From: a virus
DNA length: 64,000 nucleotides
IMG/VR virus record: IMGVR_UViG_3300028827_000091
Span: 1 to 64,000 of that record
Strand: one strand, 5' to 3'
The first letter of the stretch is position 1. The number at the start of each line of letters is the position of its first letter. Shown in pieces: positions 34,968 to 43,127 of this stretch. The notes under the pieces are model-generated. The model was not told where the DNA came from. It was given only the letters and a program-made list of their open reading frames with translations, and ran no database searches. The translations under genes were made by a program, and so were the position numbers.

Positions 34968-34975
34968 TATAAATA
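34968..34975 (+). promoter_or_regulatory. Late promoter in tandem with the sigma70 promoter
   Basis: TATAAATA, perfect late consensus, 35 bases before the ATG of the NMN adenylyltransferase gene. Confidence 0.7.
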
Positions 34976-35009
34976 TTAAACAGTCATCTAAGTTAGGGAG
35001 TCTAGCACG

Positions 35010-36080
35010 ATGAGCAATAAAAAATATAAACTTGCTGTCTATATAGGCAGATTTCAACCTTTTCATAACGGTCACCGAAAAGTTATTGAAGAAGGACTAG
35101 AGATAGCTGATAGTGTTCTTGTTCTTCTCGGTTCCTTCAATACTCCACGAACAATCAAGAATCCCTTCACAAAATTTGAACGAAAAAAGATGATAAGTTG
35201 TTTCTTCAACGACAACATATCACACGATGCTTCTCATAGAGTCTATATTCGACCTATAAGCGATTACACTTATGACGAGAATAAATGGATTGAGCAGATT
35301 CAAACAAAAGTCAAACTCTTTTCTGTTTCTGATAAAGAAATCGTCTTGCTTGGTTTCAAGCGCGACGATAGCAGCTATTATCTGAATTATTTTCCTAATT
35401 GGCACACATATTTTTCTGCAGAGCATCATCATTACAACGAACCTATAAATGGAACTGCGTTACGTGATGCTTATTTCTCAAATCCTGCAGAATTTTTCTC
35501 GAGTTATTATGTGGATATGTTGCCTTCAACAACAATAGAAGTTATGAAGGAATTTGCCCGCAAAGAAGAATTCAAACAGTTGCAGAACGAATGGAAATAT
35601 GTTCAGAATTACAAGGATATGTGGTCATCTGCTCCATATCCGCCTACCTTTGTGACAGCAGATGCTGTTGTCATTCAATCAGGACATATCCTTCTTGTTC
35701 AAAGAAAGTATGAGCCTGGCAAAGGCTTGTGGGCACTTCCTGGTGGATTTGTTGCCCCAAATGAAAAGATTTTTGATTGTGCAGTGAGAGAGCTGATTGA
35801 AGAAACGAACATCAAGGTTCCGGAGAAAGTTCTTCGAGCTTCTTGTACCTTCAATCAGGTGTTCGATAGTCCTTTTCGTTCTGATAGAGGAAGAACCATC
35901 ACTCACGCATTTCTTTTTGAATTGAAAGATAATGAGAAGTTGCCTAAAGTGAAGGCAGCCGATGATGCTGAAGATGCAAAATGGTTTTCGTTTTCTGAGC
36001 TCGAAAGTATGGCTTGGAAAATGTTCGAAGACCACTTTCATATCCTCTATCATATGAGGAAAAGGCATAAAATAAAATAG
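35010..36080 (+). CDS. nadM: Bifunctional NMN adenylyltransferase / Nudix hydrolase
   Basis: Joins NMN and ATP into NAD+. The N-terminal domain has GRFQPFHNGH (13-22) and a later ISGTxxR-like NGTALRDAY. The C-terminal Nudix box G-x5-E-x7-REL-x-EE begins near residue 245 (GGFVAPNEKIFDC, RELIEET) and could hydrolyse ADP-ribose. 356 residues. Its leader AAGTTAGGGAGTCTA is repeated before the next gene. With NadV it forms the two-step NARP2 route by which phages rebuild NAD+ drained by bacterial defences. Confidence 0.92.
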   Translation: MSNKKYKLAVYIGRFQPFHNGHRKVIEEGLEIADSVLVLLGSFNTPRTIKNPFTKFERKKMISCFFNDNISHDASHRVYIRPISDYTYDENKWIEQIQTKVKLFSVSDKEIVLLGFKRDDSSYYLNYFPNWHTYFSAEHHHYNEPINGTALRDAYFSNPAEFFSSYYVDMLPSTTIEVMKEFARKEEFKQLQNEWKYVQNYKDMWSSAPYPPTFVTADAVVIQSGHILLVQRKYEPGKGLWALPGGFVAPNEKIFDCAVRELIEETNIKVPEKVLRASCTFNQVFDSPFRSDRGRTITHAFLFELKDNEKLPKVKAADDAEDAKWFSFSELESMAWKMFEDHFHILYHMRKRHKIK

Positions 36081-36083
36081 CTC

Positions 36084-36102
36084 TATTGGAGCTTATCCAA
36101 TA
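36084..36102 (+). terminator. Small hairpin between the NAD genes
   Basis: TATTGGA (36084-36090) pairs with TCCAATA (36096-36102) across five bases. It may attenuate or protect the downstream message; there is no strong U tract. Confidence 0.4.
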
Positions 36103-36128
36103 AATTTAAGAAGTTAGGGAGTCTAACA

Positions 36129-37442
36129 ATGAGAAATAACATCCTATTAAATACCGATAGCTATAAAACATCACATTTTCGTCAGTATCCGCCTGGAACA
36201 GAATATGTTTATTCTTATATTGAAGCTCGTTCTGGTCAGGTACCTTATGTAATCGCATTTGGTTTACAAGCATTTATTAAAGAATATCTTCAGAAGCCCT
36301 TTTTTCAAGAAGATATTGATGAAGCAGAATATGTGTTCTCCTCTCACGGTGTGCCGTTTAATCGTGAAGGTTGGGAATACATTTTGGAAGAGCACGGTGG
36401 ATATTTGCCGCTAGAAATAAGAATGGTTGAAGAAGGAACAAAAGTTCCCATAAGAACTGTTATTGCAACGATGGTGAACACCGACCCAAAGGTTCCTTGG
36501 CTCACGAATTATATGGAAACAGCAATTCTCCGAGCAATTTGGTATCCTACGACAGTTGCAACAAATTCACATTTCGCAAAAGTTGAAATGATGAAGTATT
36601 GGGAAAAGACTTCTGATGCGCCAGTTGAGTCTCTCGATTTCAAGTTGCACGATTTTGGTGCTCGTGGTGTTTCTTCAAATGAATCTGCTGCATTGGGAGG
36701 AATGGCGCATCTAATCAATTTTATGGGTACAGATACTGTTGCTGGTTTGATTGCAGCAAGAGATTATTATGATGCGGGAATTTGCGGGTTTTCTATTCCA
36801 GCAGCAGAGCACAGCACAATCACATCTTGGGGTATTGAAAATGAATCTGCTGCATACAAGAATATGATAGAGGCATTTCCTGATGCTCCGATTGTTGCGA
36901 TTGTTTCTGATTCCTATGACCTCAAGAATGCAGTAGAAAATATCTACGGCAACGAGTTGAAGAGTGTAATAGAAGAATCAGGAAAAACAGTTGTAATTCG
37001 CCCCGATTCAGGATATCCTCCTGAAATTGTTGTGGAAACAATTCTTGGTCTGATGAAAAATTTTGGATGCGCAACGAACAGCAAAGGATATAAGGTTCTT
37101 CCTGATTGTGTTCGGGTAATTCAAGGCGACGGAATCACCAATGAATCACTAAAGGATATTCTCAAGTATATGGAAGAAAATAAATTGAGCATTGATAATA
37201 TCGCTTTCGGTATGGGCGGTGGCCTTTTACAGCAATGCAATCGAGACACATATGGGTTTGCGATGAAGTGTTCTGCAATTTGTGTGAATGGTGTGTGGAA
37301 AGATGTGTTCAAGAATCCTAAGACTGACCCAGGTAAGGCATCGAAATCTGGTCGTTTTGGTCTTTCTAGGATTGCTTTCAAGGATGGTGAACTCGTGACA
37401 AAGACAACTTTTGAGAAAGTTCGCAAGAACGCTTCTATTTAA
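36129..37442 (+). CDS. nadV: Nicotinamide phosphoribosyltransferase NadV
   Basis: Makes NMN from nicotinamide and PRPP. 437 residues with NTDSYKTSHFRQYPPGTEYVY at the N-terminus, the active-site HDFGARGVSS (H near 175), GIPAAEHSTITS-like FSIPAAEHST, DSYDL and IRPDSGYP PRPP-binding blocks, and GMGGGLLQQCNRDTYGFAMK. All typical NAMPT residues seem present. The start follows AGTTAGGGAGTCTA. It pairs with the preceding NMN adenylyltransferase. Confidence 0.95.
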   Translation: MRNNILLNTDSYKTSHFRQYPPGTEYVYSYIEARSGQVPYVIAFGLQAFIKEYLQKPFFQEDIDEAEYVFSSHGVPFNREGWEYILEEHGGYLPLEIRMVEEGTKVPIRTVIATMVNTDPKVPWLTNYMETAILRAIWYPTTVATNSHFAKVEMMKYWEKTSDAPVESLDFKLHDFGARGVSSNESAALGGMAHLINFMGTDTVAGLIAARDYYDAGICGFSIPAAEHSTITSWGIENESAAYKNMIEAFPDAPIVAIVSDSYDLKNAVENIYGNELKSVIEESGKTVVIRPDSGYPPEIVVETILGLMKNFGCATNSKGYKVLPDCVRVIQGDGITNESLKDILKYMEENKLSIDNIAFGMGGGLLQQCNRDTYGFAMKCSAICVNGVWKDVFKNPKTDPGKASKSGRFGLSRIAFKDGELVTKTTFEKVRKNASI

Positions 37443-37444
37443 TC

Positions 37445-37490
37445 TTGACAGCCCCATCTTCATCGTGTATAATTGTGGTGAAGATGGGGC
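37445..37490 (+). promoter_or_regulatory. Promoter with 12-bp perfect dyad around the -10 box
   Basis: TTGACA 37445-37450, 17 bases, TATAAT 37468-37473. GCCCCATCTTCA (37451-37462) and TGAAGATGGGGC (37479-37490) are perfect inverted repeats flanking the -10 box. This could be an operator or a hairpin that stops read-through from nadV. It drives the SspB-like gene. Confidence 0.82.
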
Positions 37491-37512
37491 TCTTGTGTGA
37501 AAAGGAGATAAT

Positions 37513-38022
37513 TTGAAAGATATATTTTTGAATTCGTTGGTTGAAGCTATGAACACAAAGAGCTATGATTTTCGGTATGAGTTCTATTGTCGGCTTTCTG
37601 ATGAACTTCATATCCCTAAGGCCATTAGGGAACAATATAAAGCAAAAAGTTTAGATACAATAATGCTTGTTGTTCGGTCTGATGCCTTTCCAGAGCCAGA
37701 ATTTGATTTTGACCGGCAGGAGTTTTCGTTTTATACTCATTTTGGTCGTGTACCTTTCACTGTCATCATTCCAGTTAAAGATATTTTTATGGTCATAGAT
37801 GACTATAATGGCATAGCTGTTCAATTTCATTATAAGGTTGAGCAAGAGCCGAAGAAATCTAATTTTGTTCCTAATTCTGCAGCGATGCCAATTCTTGTTG
37901 CAAAACCTAACAGTTCATCTAAACCTAAACTTGTTGTGGACAACAACAAAAAATCTGAAAATCCAAAGTCAAAATCGAAAGCAAAGTTGAAGTTGGTTGT
38001 TGACAATACCAAGAAGGAGTAA
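37513..38022 (+). CDS. SspB-like ClpXP adaptor
   Basis: SspB tethers ssrA-tagged proteins to ClpXP. 169 residues (E. coli SspB 165). FSFYTHFGRVPFTVIIPVKD then DDYNGIAVQFHYKVE, residues about 72-112, follows the SspB core FxFxARFGGxPxxVxVP...ENGAGxxFEPE, and IPKAIREQY matches its earlier VPxEY strand. A flexible lysine/serine linker follows. SspB ends in a short ClpX-binding tail of the type RPALRVVK; here two similar motifs occur, KPKLVVDN (about 137-144) and LKLVVDN (about 159-165). TTG start behind AAAGGAG. A tmRNA is encoded 8 kb away. Confidence 0.75.
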   Translation: MKDIFLNSLVEAMNTKSYDFRYEFYCRLSDELHIPKAIREQYKAKSLDTIMLVVRSDAFPEPEFDFDRQEFSFYTHFGRVPFTVIIPVKDIFMVIDDYNGIAVQFHYKVEQEPKKSNFVPNSAAMPILVAKPNSSSKPKLVVDNNKKSENPKSKSKAKLKLVVDNTKKE

Positions 38023-38023
38023 T

Positions 38024-38203
38024 ATGACAGATTTTAAGAAATACAAAAAATATTTGAAGATTGAGGAAGAAAATAAAGAGTTGAAAGCTCTCCTCAAAGA
38101 AATTTATGAAGTATGCACATTGACAAAGAATCAGACAGAATATTCTGTTCTAAACGGTATTGTTCAGAAAGTCACTGAGATGACTCGGAAGTATAAGAAA
38201 TGA
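38024..38203 (+). CDS. Small coiled-coil protein
   Basis: 59 residues from ATG 38024 behind AAGGAG. The segment YLKIEEENKELKALLKEIYEV has heptad leucines, so a short coiled coil is likely. No family recognised. It starts just after the SspB-like stop and overlaps the next gene by four bases, so they share a message. Confidence 0.6.
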   Translation: MTDFKKYKKYLKIEEENKELKALLKEIYEVCTLTKNQTEYSVLNGIVQKVTEMTRKYKK

Positions 38204-38634
38204 AAAGAAATATAGGAATTCGAACACTATTTAATTTCTTTGTTAATGTAATATATTTCGCTTTTGGATATTTCGGTATTATCGAGTCAATCGGTTGGGC
38301 AGGAAATGTATTCATTTTTTGGACTTGGGCAATGGCAGTTGACATTTTATTTATTGTCGGCTTTCTTTCTTATTTTTTGAAGAATATACCACCAAATGCG
38401 TTTTCTGATTTTGCGAAAGATATTGCTTCATCTAATGGAAAGAACACAATCTATAGAAAATTTTCAATTGCTACAGGTTTTCTTTTTGGAGCTCCTTTGT
38501 TCGGCATATGTATCGCATATGGATGGTTGTTTACTGCCGCAGCAATATTTGTGACATATTCGTGTTCTTTGATTCTGATGTTCGTTTGTGATGAAATAGC
38601 CGAATCAGGAAAACATTTACTAAATGAAGGATAA
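38200..38634 (+). CDS. Four-helix membrane protein
   Basis: 144 residues with hydrophobic segments near 9-30, 38-62, 92-112 and 115-135, and few charges between them. It probably spans the inner membrane four times with both ends inside. No motif points to a function. ATGA overlap with the upstream coiled-coil gene. Could influence membrane state or exclusion; unproven. Confidence 0.6.
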   Translation: MKRNIGIRTLFNFFVNVIYFAFGYFGIIESIGWAGNVFIFWTWAMAVDILFIVGFLSYFLKNIPPNAFSDFAKDIASSNGKNTIYRKFSIATGFLFGAPLFGICIAYGWLFTAAAIFVTYSCSLILMFVCDEIAESGKHLLNEG

Positions 38635-38782
38635 ATCTACAGTTAAAGTTTTTTGGTCTGATTTAGTTTTTCCTGCACTAAATTTATTCAATTGTCCTAG
38701 TTGGTTGAAGTTTAATTCTTCTAACAGTCAAAAAGACGAAAAGGAAAAAGATGAAAGGATACATTCTCCAGAACAAAGATAA
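38624..38782 (+). CDS. Hypothetical 52-aa protein
   Basis: ATG 38624 lies inside the end of the membrane-protein gene. The product begins MKDKSTVKVFWSDLVFPALN and ends in a charged lysine/glutamate tail. It overlaps the next small gene by 32 bases. Weak evidence: coupling and lack of another gene in the gap. Confidence 0.4.
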   Translation: MKDKSTVKVFWSDLVFPALNLFNCPSWLKFNSSNSQKDEKEKDERIHSPEQR

Positions 38783-38945
38783 TACGTATCAAGGTCCTTT
38801 TTGTGAGCGAAAAGAGAATTTCGAAGAAGCTCAAATTCTGAACAGCCTTAAAGGGATAGACAGGAAAAGGATTCATAGGTTGATTGCTGTAGAATATATT
38901 TTTTGGAGAGGAAGAAAAGTTCTAGTAACAATTCTAGATGAATAG
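38751..38945 (+). CDS. Hypothetical 64-aa protein
   Basis: Begins MKGYILQNKDNTYQGPFCER. Basic small alpha/beta protein with no recognised family. AAGGA lies a few bases upstream. The pattern NTYQGPF at a beta turn resembles small phage proteins that wrap a single sheet, without known role. Confidence 0.5.
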   Translation: MKGYILQNKDNTYQGPFCERKENFEEAQILNSLKGIDRKRIHRLIAVEYIFWRGRKVLVTILDE

Positions 38946-38955
38946 GAGATAAAAT

Positions 38956-39396
38956 ATGAATTCTGACAAACAGGAAATCGATGAAACGAAGGACCTGAAT
39001 GATATTGAAACATCATTGACTGATGCCAAGCCTTCTACATTTGATGAGGCTACCGATGAAGATTTAGGAAAAATGAATCTGCCCGAAAACGTCAATTTTA
39101 TTGGGCAGGGCGAAGCCGCAAGGAAGAAATTATCTGAATCTGTTGAAGCAGTGAAGGGTGACGAGCCAAAGAAGCCTCGAGGGCCAAAATTCACACCTAT
39201 CAAACGTATTGCTGCCTGGCAAAATTATATTGGAAGGATTCAATTGAAGGGAATGATGGCAAAATTCTCCTACAAGCCTAAATATTTGCCTTCTGATGAA
39301 ACAAGAATGCAATCGCGCTCGCGTCAAAATCGTTCAAAGTATCTAGGAAATGGCGAATTGAGGCCTGTTCTAGAAGTTAGCGAAGCAAGCGGATAG
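38956..39396 (+). CDS. Hypothetical 146-aa protein, acidic then basic
   Basis: ATG behind AGGAG. The first 45 residues are acidic and probably disordered; the second half is basic (RGPKFTPIKRIAAWQNYIGR, RMQSRSRQNRSKY). This split charge suggests nucleic-acid binding by the C-terminal half. No family recognised. Confidence 0.55.
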   Translation: MNSDKQEIDETKDLNDIETSLTDAKPSTFDEATDEDLGKMNLPENVNFIGQGEAARKKLSESVEAVKGDEPKKPRGPKFTPIKRIAAWQNYIGRIQLKGMMAKFSYKPKYLPSDETRMQSRSRQNRSKYLGNGELRPVLEVSEASG

Positions 39397-39411
39397 GAGA
39401 GCAATTTTCTC

Positions 39412-39440
39412 TTGACATTATAGTGTTTGAGTGGTAATAT
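39412..39440 (+). promoter_or_regulatory. Sigma70-type promoter
   Basis: TTGACA 39412-39417, 17 bases, TAATAT 39435-39440. Drives the 93-residue gene and probably the structured RNA at 39785. Confidence 0.75.
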
Positions 39441-39469
39441 AGCAGTATAGAGATGAAAGTGAGGTGAAA

Positions 39470-39748
39470 GTGAGATTTGTTTTCAATACAGCCATAGTCT
39501 GGTACGGTAAGAAATATTATACGATGTCTGAAGACTGCTTTCCCAAATCATTTGATGTTGAGACAATAGATGATTTCGATGTTGATGCGATTTTGGAAGG
39601 CATCAACAAAAATGTTCCGAATCCATTCTTTAAAGAAGATGTTCGGATGCGTAAAACAACAGCATTGCCAAAGTATTCTCTGCCTTCGTTGTTCATCGTT
39701 GAGGCAAAGGATTCATCTTGGAGTGTCTCTTATCGTGCAGAGGAATAA
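39470..39748 (+). CDS. Hypothetical ~92-aa protein
   Basis: GTG starts at 39464 and 39470 are in frame; GAGG at 39461-39464 is better spaced for 39470. Contains FNTAIVWYGKKYYTM and SLFIVEAKDSSWSVSYRAEE, beta-rich. No family recognised. The structured RNA family member 1 begins about 40 bases after its stop. Confidence 0.5.
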   Translation: MRFVFNTAIVWYGKKYYTMSEDCFPKSFDVETIDDFDVDAILEGINKNVPNPFFKEDVRMRKTTALPKYSLPSLFIVEAKDSSWSVSYRAEE

Positions 39749-39784
39749 GACGATTAGAAATCTGCAGAACCATCTGCAGAATAA

Positions 39785-39985
39785 GGTTTTGAGTGGGCGG
39801 CGTGGAAAATCGAAGACACGCTCCAGAAAGAGAGGGTAGATTGCTGCTGGCTGCAGACAGCAGATTGAGGAAACACTCGGTAATGCGAGGAATACCCGCG
39901 AAGGCATCAACCAATTTTGGTTTCTCTGCCTCTGGATTAGAAACCTCATAGCCGGAGTAGCGACCGGCCCCGCTCAAATTATTAT
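39785..39985 (+). ncRNA. Structured RNA family, copy 1
   Basis: GTTTTGAGTGGGCGGCGTGG opens the element and CCGGCCCCGCTCAAATTATT closes it; TTTGAGTGGG and CCCGCTCAAA pair as the closing helix. GCGTG...CACGC is a first internal hairpin and CTGCTG...CAGCAG a second. The opening and the closing part (CGGAGTAGCGACC onwards, 24 bases) are nearly identical to copy 2 at 40838. It lies directly upstream of the gene at 40007. Confidence 0.72.
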
Positions 39986-40006
39986 TGATTTTGGAGGTCA
40001 ATGAAA

Positions 40007-40474
40007 ATGAGTGATTATGTTAATGTCGATGGCGTGAAAGTCTCAATAGATAAGTTGGAGGAACTTGGTTCTATACGAAAAGAGGATGAGTATCCGAGGC
40101 CGGCCGATACGTATTGGTACGTAGATTCCGCCGGCGCTGCACATAAGACAGAGCGCTGTGCATATCCGTTTTATGCACGACATAAAGACAATCATAATGT
40201 TTTCTGTTCCCGCAAACAGGCGAAGAAAGCGGCTAAGATGATGAGACGTTCGAATGCCATCATCCGTGCCTGCCTTCTGGTCGACCCGGATTATGAGCCG
40301 GATTGGGATGATTATACTGAGGTGAAATACTCAGTGTATTATCTATCTTTACGTGGCCGAGGTGTGTGGGATGTTTATACTAGCACAGACCTTTCTTGGT
40401 CGCCTGCTTATGTCTCATCTATAAGTAAGGCTCGAGAAGTATGTGAGCTTCTTAACGAATGGGGTGTGAAATAA
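40007..40474 (+). CDS. Hypothetical 155-aa protein
   Basis: ATG 40001 is in frame, but GGAGG at 39993-39997 is spaced for 40007. The protein has YWYVDSAGAAHKTERCAYPF and a lysine/arginine-rich helix QAKKAAKMMRRSN, then a C-terminal part ending CELLNEWGVK. GC content is higher than in neighbours. No family recognised. It is bracketed by two copies of a structured RNA. Confidence 0.6.
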   Translation: MSDYVNVDGVKVSIDKLEELGSIRKEDEYPRPADTYWYVDSAGAAHKTERCAYPFYARHKDNHNVFCSRKQAKKAAKMMRRSNAIIRACLLVDPDYEPDWDDYTEVKYSVYYLSLRGRGVWDVYTSTDLSWSPAYVSSISKAREVCELLNEWGVK

Positions 40475-40489
40475 GAATAGGAGATTAAA

Positions 40490-40828
40490 ATGAATATGAA
40501 AATGAGAGAGGCAATGGGAAATCTTTTACAATCAGCAGCATCAGGAAAAGATTTTATTGTGGAACAATTGCCTGATACAGTTCACCAATTACTTATTTAC
40601 ACATTTGTGTCAGAATTAGCTATTACGATTATAGGATTGTTTCTAATTTATTGGTCGTGTAAATTTGCTCTAGAATATAAAGAAAAATCACTCGGTGGTT
40701 CATATATTATAGGATTTTTTATTGGTGGGGTTAGTTTTGTGATGGTAGTTTCTAATCTCGAATGGATTAAAATTTGGCTGGCGCCTAAAATTTTTATTCT
40801 TGAATATGCGTCAGATTTATTGAAGTAG
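40490..40828 (+). CDS. Two-helix membrane protein
   Basis: 112 residues. Hydrophobic segments at about 33-55 (LLIYTFVSELAITIIGLFLI) and 71-90 (YIIGFFIGGVSFVMVVSNL) predict two inner-membrane helices. No family recognised. The second structured RNA begins about ten bases after its stop. ATG preceded by AGGAG. Confidence 0.58.
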   Translation: MNMKMREAMGNLLQSAASGKDFIVEQLPDTVHQLLIYTFVSELAITIIGLFLIYWSCKFALEYKEKSLGGSYIIGFFIGGVSFVMVVSNLEWIKIWLAPKIFILEYASDLLK

Positions 40829-40836
40829 AAGCAAAA

Positions 40837-40980
40837 AGTTTGAGCGGGCGGCGTGGAATAGCGCAGACACGCACAGTATGGAGGTTGGCCATCTCCAGAA
40901 GAGCGAGGCACAGCGGCCTCGAAAGTGTAGGGCCGAGCCCGAGAAAAGTCGGAGTAGCGACCGGCCCCGCTCAATTTATT
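40837..40980 (+). ncRNA. Structured RNA family, copy 2
   Basis: Opens GTTTGAGCGGGCGGCGTGG and closes CCGGCCCCGCTCAATTTATT. The closing helix GAGCGGG/CCCGCTC pairs fully, where copy 1 has a G-U pair. GCGTG...CACGC recurs as first hairpin. The loop regions differ from copy 1 while both ends are conserved, the pattern expected for a selected RNA, not a coding repeat. Confidence 0.72.
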
Positions 40981-41140
40981 ACTCCCACAGGCCTCTCGAA
41001 GAAGCTCAATATTGGAACACGAAAAGACGTGTGAGGGCTATGGACGCATAGCAGTAGGGAGATAAGGGCAGCTCGCCAGCGGCGGCCAGAACAAATAGCT
41101 GGCACATTTATAAATGTGTCGATTGTCAATATCTGATATA
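40981..41140 (+). ncRNA. Hairpin-rich segment after RNA copy 2
   Basis: Contains ACACG-AAAAGA-CGTGT, CTATG-GACG-CATAG, GCCAG-AACAAATAG-CTGGC and the perfect 16-bp palindrome CACATTTATAAATGTG at 41103-41118. It may be the tail of a longer RNA or a separate one. The palindrome could act as a terminator. No ORF is supported. Confidence 0.45.
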
Positions 41141-41150
41141 GGTGTATGAG

Positions 41151-41390
41151 ATGAGTGAAGATTTTGATTGTGATGAATTTCTGAAAAGGTTACGTCGTGG
41201 TGATACTCTGCCGGCCGTACCTGATATTGAAGGGCTTTTAGAAAAGCTCAATCAAGTAAGAACTATATCAGAATTAGATGCTCTTCGGAAAGAGACTTTC
41301 GAAGCAATGTCATTCGAGGACGGAAGTATGTTTAATGATGTTCAGTTGGCTTTTATTAGAGCAAAAAATAGACTTAATGGTATTTTGTGA
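41151..41390 (+). CDS. Hypothetical 79-aa acidic protein
   Basis: ATG 41151 is preferred over GTG 41142 because AGGTG is seven bases upstream. Text includes EDFDCDEFLKRLRRGDTLPA and a helical C-terminus. It precedes the peptidase gene by 21 bases. No family recognised. Confidence 0.55.
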   Translation: MSEDFDCDEFLKRLRRGDTLPAVPDIEGLLEKLNQVRTISELDALRKETFEAMSFEDGSMFNDVQLAFIRAKNRLNGIL

Positions 41391-41411
41391 ATAGACTCTA
41401 AAGAGGTATAG

Positions 41412-41900
41412 ATGGCTTTTATTGATAAATTTAGAGAACCGATTTCGTTGCTTGATTATGCTCAGTTCAAGGATATTAGAACTGAACCGTTAGATATAGA
41501 GCATCTTGTTCAAATTCTTGGTATTGAACTTAGATATGACGAGTTTGAAGATTTATTATCTGGGTACCTGCGCAAAGAAGGTTCAAAGTGGGTGATTTCT
41601 GTTAATGAAAAATACAGTGAAGGCCAAAAGAGATTCATAATCGCACACGAGCTCGGGCATTATATTCTTCATAAGTGTCGTCGTAAAGGTTTCTTTGATG
41701 AGGCAACAATATTTTTTCCATATCACGTAAGTGATGAGATTGAAAAAGAAGCTAATCTTTGGGCCGCCGAATTGTTAATGCCTGAAAAATCTTTCAGGAT
41801 AAAAGTTCAGAGTGGTATGACCAAGATAGAAGACCTTGCCGAATATTTTAAGGTTTCTGCTCTTTCGGTGAAGACTCGTGCTGAACAATTAGGATATTGA
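41412..41900 (+). CDS. ImmA/IrrE-family metallopeptidase
   Basis: 162 residues. FIIAHELGHYILH has the zincin HExxH (H79, E80, H83), and the downstream EKEANLWAAELLMP supplies the third ligand and the typical LLMP ending of the family. ImmA and IrrE-type enzymes cleave transcriptional repressors, as in ICEBs1 and Deinococcus. No HTH partner lies beside it, so the target may be a host or prophage repressor. AGAGG lies upstream. Cytosolic. Confidence 0.85.
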   Translation: MAFIDKFREPISLLDYAQFKDIRTEPLDIEHLVQILGIELRYDEFEDLLSGYLRKEGSKWVISVNEKYSEGQKRFIIAHELGHYILHKCRRKGFFDEATIFFPYHVSDEIEKEANLWAAELLMPEKSFRIKVQSGMTKIEDLAEYFKVSALSVKTRAEQLGY

Positions 41901-41913
41901 GAGGAGAACTTAA

Positions 41914-42213
41914 ATGCGTGGTATTATTCCTAATGGGACTAAAGATGGTGAATATTATCGAACCATCGATAAGCTCGAAGAAATGATAACTTCGAACAAG
42001 GAATCTGATAAGTCCTTACGTGCTCTTTTATGGTTCTTGCACGATTGTCAGTATAATCGTGAAGACTTGGGCAGAATGGCCGAATTATTAGATGAGAAAA
42101 TTCGTCTGCGTGTCAATAGTTCAAGTTCCTTTTGTGATGAAGATATTGAAGATGAAGATGATGAGGATATTGAAATGTTTGTTCTAGGATTTTTCACCGG
42201 AAAATTGTTCTAG
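41914..42213 (+). CDS. Hypothetical 99-aa acidic protein
   Basis: ATG behind GAGGAG. Helical N-terminal two thirds (YYRTIDKLEEMI, SLRALLWFLHDCQYNREDL) followed by a run of Asp/Glu (DEDIEDEDDEDIE) and a hydrophobic end FVLGFFTGKLF. No family recognised. It follows the peptidase gene by 13 bases. Confidence 0.55.
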   Translation: MRGIIPNGTKDGEYYRTIDKLEEMITSNKESDKSLRALLWFLHDCQYNREDLGRMAELLDEKIRLRVNSSSSFCDEDIEDEDDEDIEMFVLGFFTGKLF

Positions 42214-42247
42214 GATTTTCCGCCGGAAGATGAGAGGAGAAAGCGAA

Positions 42248-42664
42248 ATGGCCGAAGAACCTATAAAACTTGGTGATATAGTACAGGTCGATTTTAATAA
42301 TGCGCAATACGCCTTATGCTCAAAGGCTGAGATATTGCACATCCCCCAGGCAACTGGCGATTCTTGGAGGTTTCGTGATTGTGAGAATGGCAATATCTAT
42401 TATGTATCCGAAGGATGCACCATAACGAAGGTGGTAGAACTTGGTGCATTGCCAAAGGCAGATAATTGTCCGAAATGGCAACCTACTCGGCCCACCTGGT
42501 GTTGGGTTTGGAATGATGATACTGATAATTGCAATAGTCTTCGTATAAAACGATTGGTAATCAATTCAGAAGATGGTCTATATTATACAATCAATGAAGA
42601 TGGTCCGTGGGACAACGCAAAGCCTTGCGAACCTCCCGAATGGTGGTTTAATGAGTGGAAATAA
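42248..42664 (+). CDS. Hypothetical tryptophan-rich 138-aa protein
   Basis: ATG 42248 behind GAGGAG. The first 60 residues look like an SH3-like barrel (IKLGDIVQVDFNNAQYALCS). The C-terminus is rich in Trp and Pro (WQPTRPTWCWVWNDD, EPPEWWFNEWK). No family recognised. Confidence 0.55.
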   Translation: MAEEPIKLGDIVQVDFNNAQYALCSKAEILHIPQATGDSWRFRDCENGNIYYVSEGCTITKVVELGALPKADNCPKWQPTRPTWCWVWNDDTDNCNSLRIKRLVINSEDGLYYTINEDGPWDNAKPCEPPEWWFNEWK

Positions 42665-42666
42665 AT

Positions 42667-43113
42667 ATGGATAAAGTACGTATCCCTGTGACTGTAGAGG
42701 AAGGAATCTTTTCTGATGAATGCAAAGTTGCAGTTAGAACATCTGATGGTGGAACCATTCATTTCTTTGTTGATTCCGAACAGGTAATATTTTGTGGTAA
42801 TAATTGTTTTTTAGAAGTAGCAATCGCCAAAGCAAGGCCAAATTATATTCGCATCTTGTTACCAACAGAAACTCTAGAAGACGGATTTCGGTGGATAGAT
42901 GTTGAAAGAAATGAGACTGGCGTCGGAGAAGAAATGAAAAATAAAATCTATTACGAAGTTGTTGAAATTTTCCCAGATGAAAAGAACAGAACGTTCTATC
43001 GTACAATTTGTGTGCGCGAGCGCAAAGAAGAAGCAGAAGCTGTTCTTAATGTTCTATACAAATCGGATAGTCTTGGAGAATGCTCATATGATATTATTGT
43101 TCGAAAATATTAA
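42667..43113 (+). CDS. Hypothetical 148-aa protein
   Basis: ATG 42667 is three bases after the previous stop. Beta-rich N-terminus (VRIPVTVEEGIFSDECKVAV) and a C-terminal alpha/beta part (YYEVVEIFPDEKNRTFYRTI...) that resembles a small ferredoxin-like unit. No family recognised. Confidence 0.55.
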   Translation: MDKVRIPVTVEEGIFSDECKVAVRTSDGGTIHFFVDSEQVIFCGNNCFLEVAIAKARPNYIRILLPTETLEDGFRWIDVERNETGVGEEMKNKIYYEVVEIFPDEKNRTFYRTICVRERKEEAEAVLNVLYKSDSLGECSYDIIVRKY

Positions 43114-43127
43114 AGGAGTGACGTGAA

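Noticed and set aside
39749-41140. CRISPR array or GOLLD/ROOL RNA as explanation of the repeated elements
   Set aside because: Units are far apart with long unique interiors and no regular spacers, and they are much shorter than GOLLD or ROOL RNAs; no Cas genes are present.
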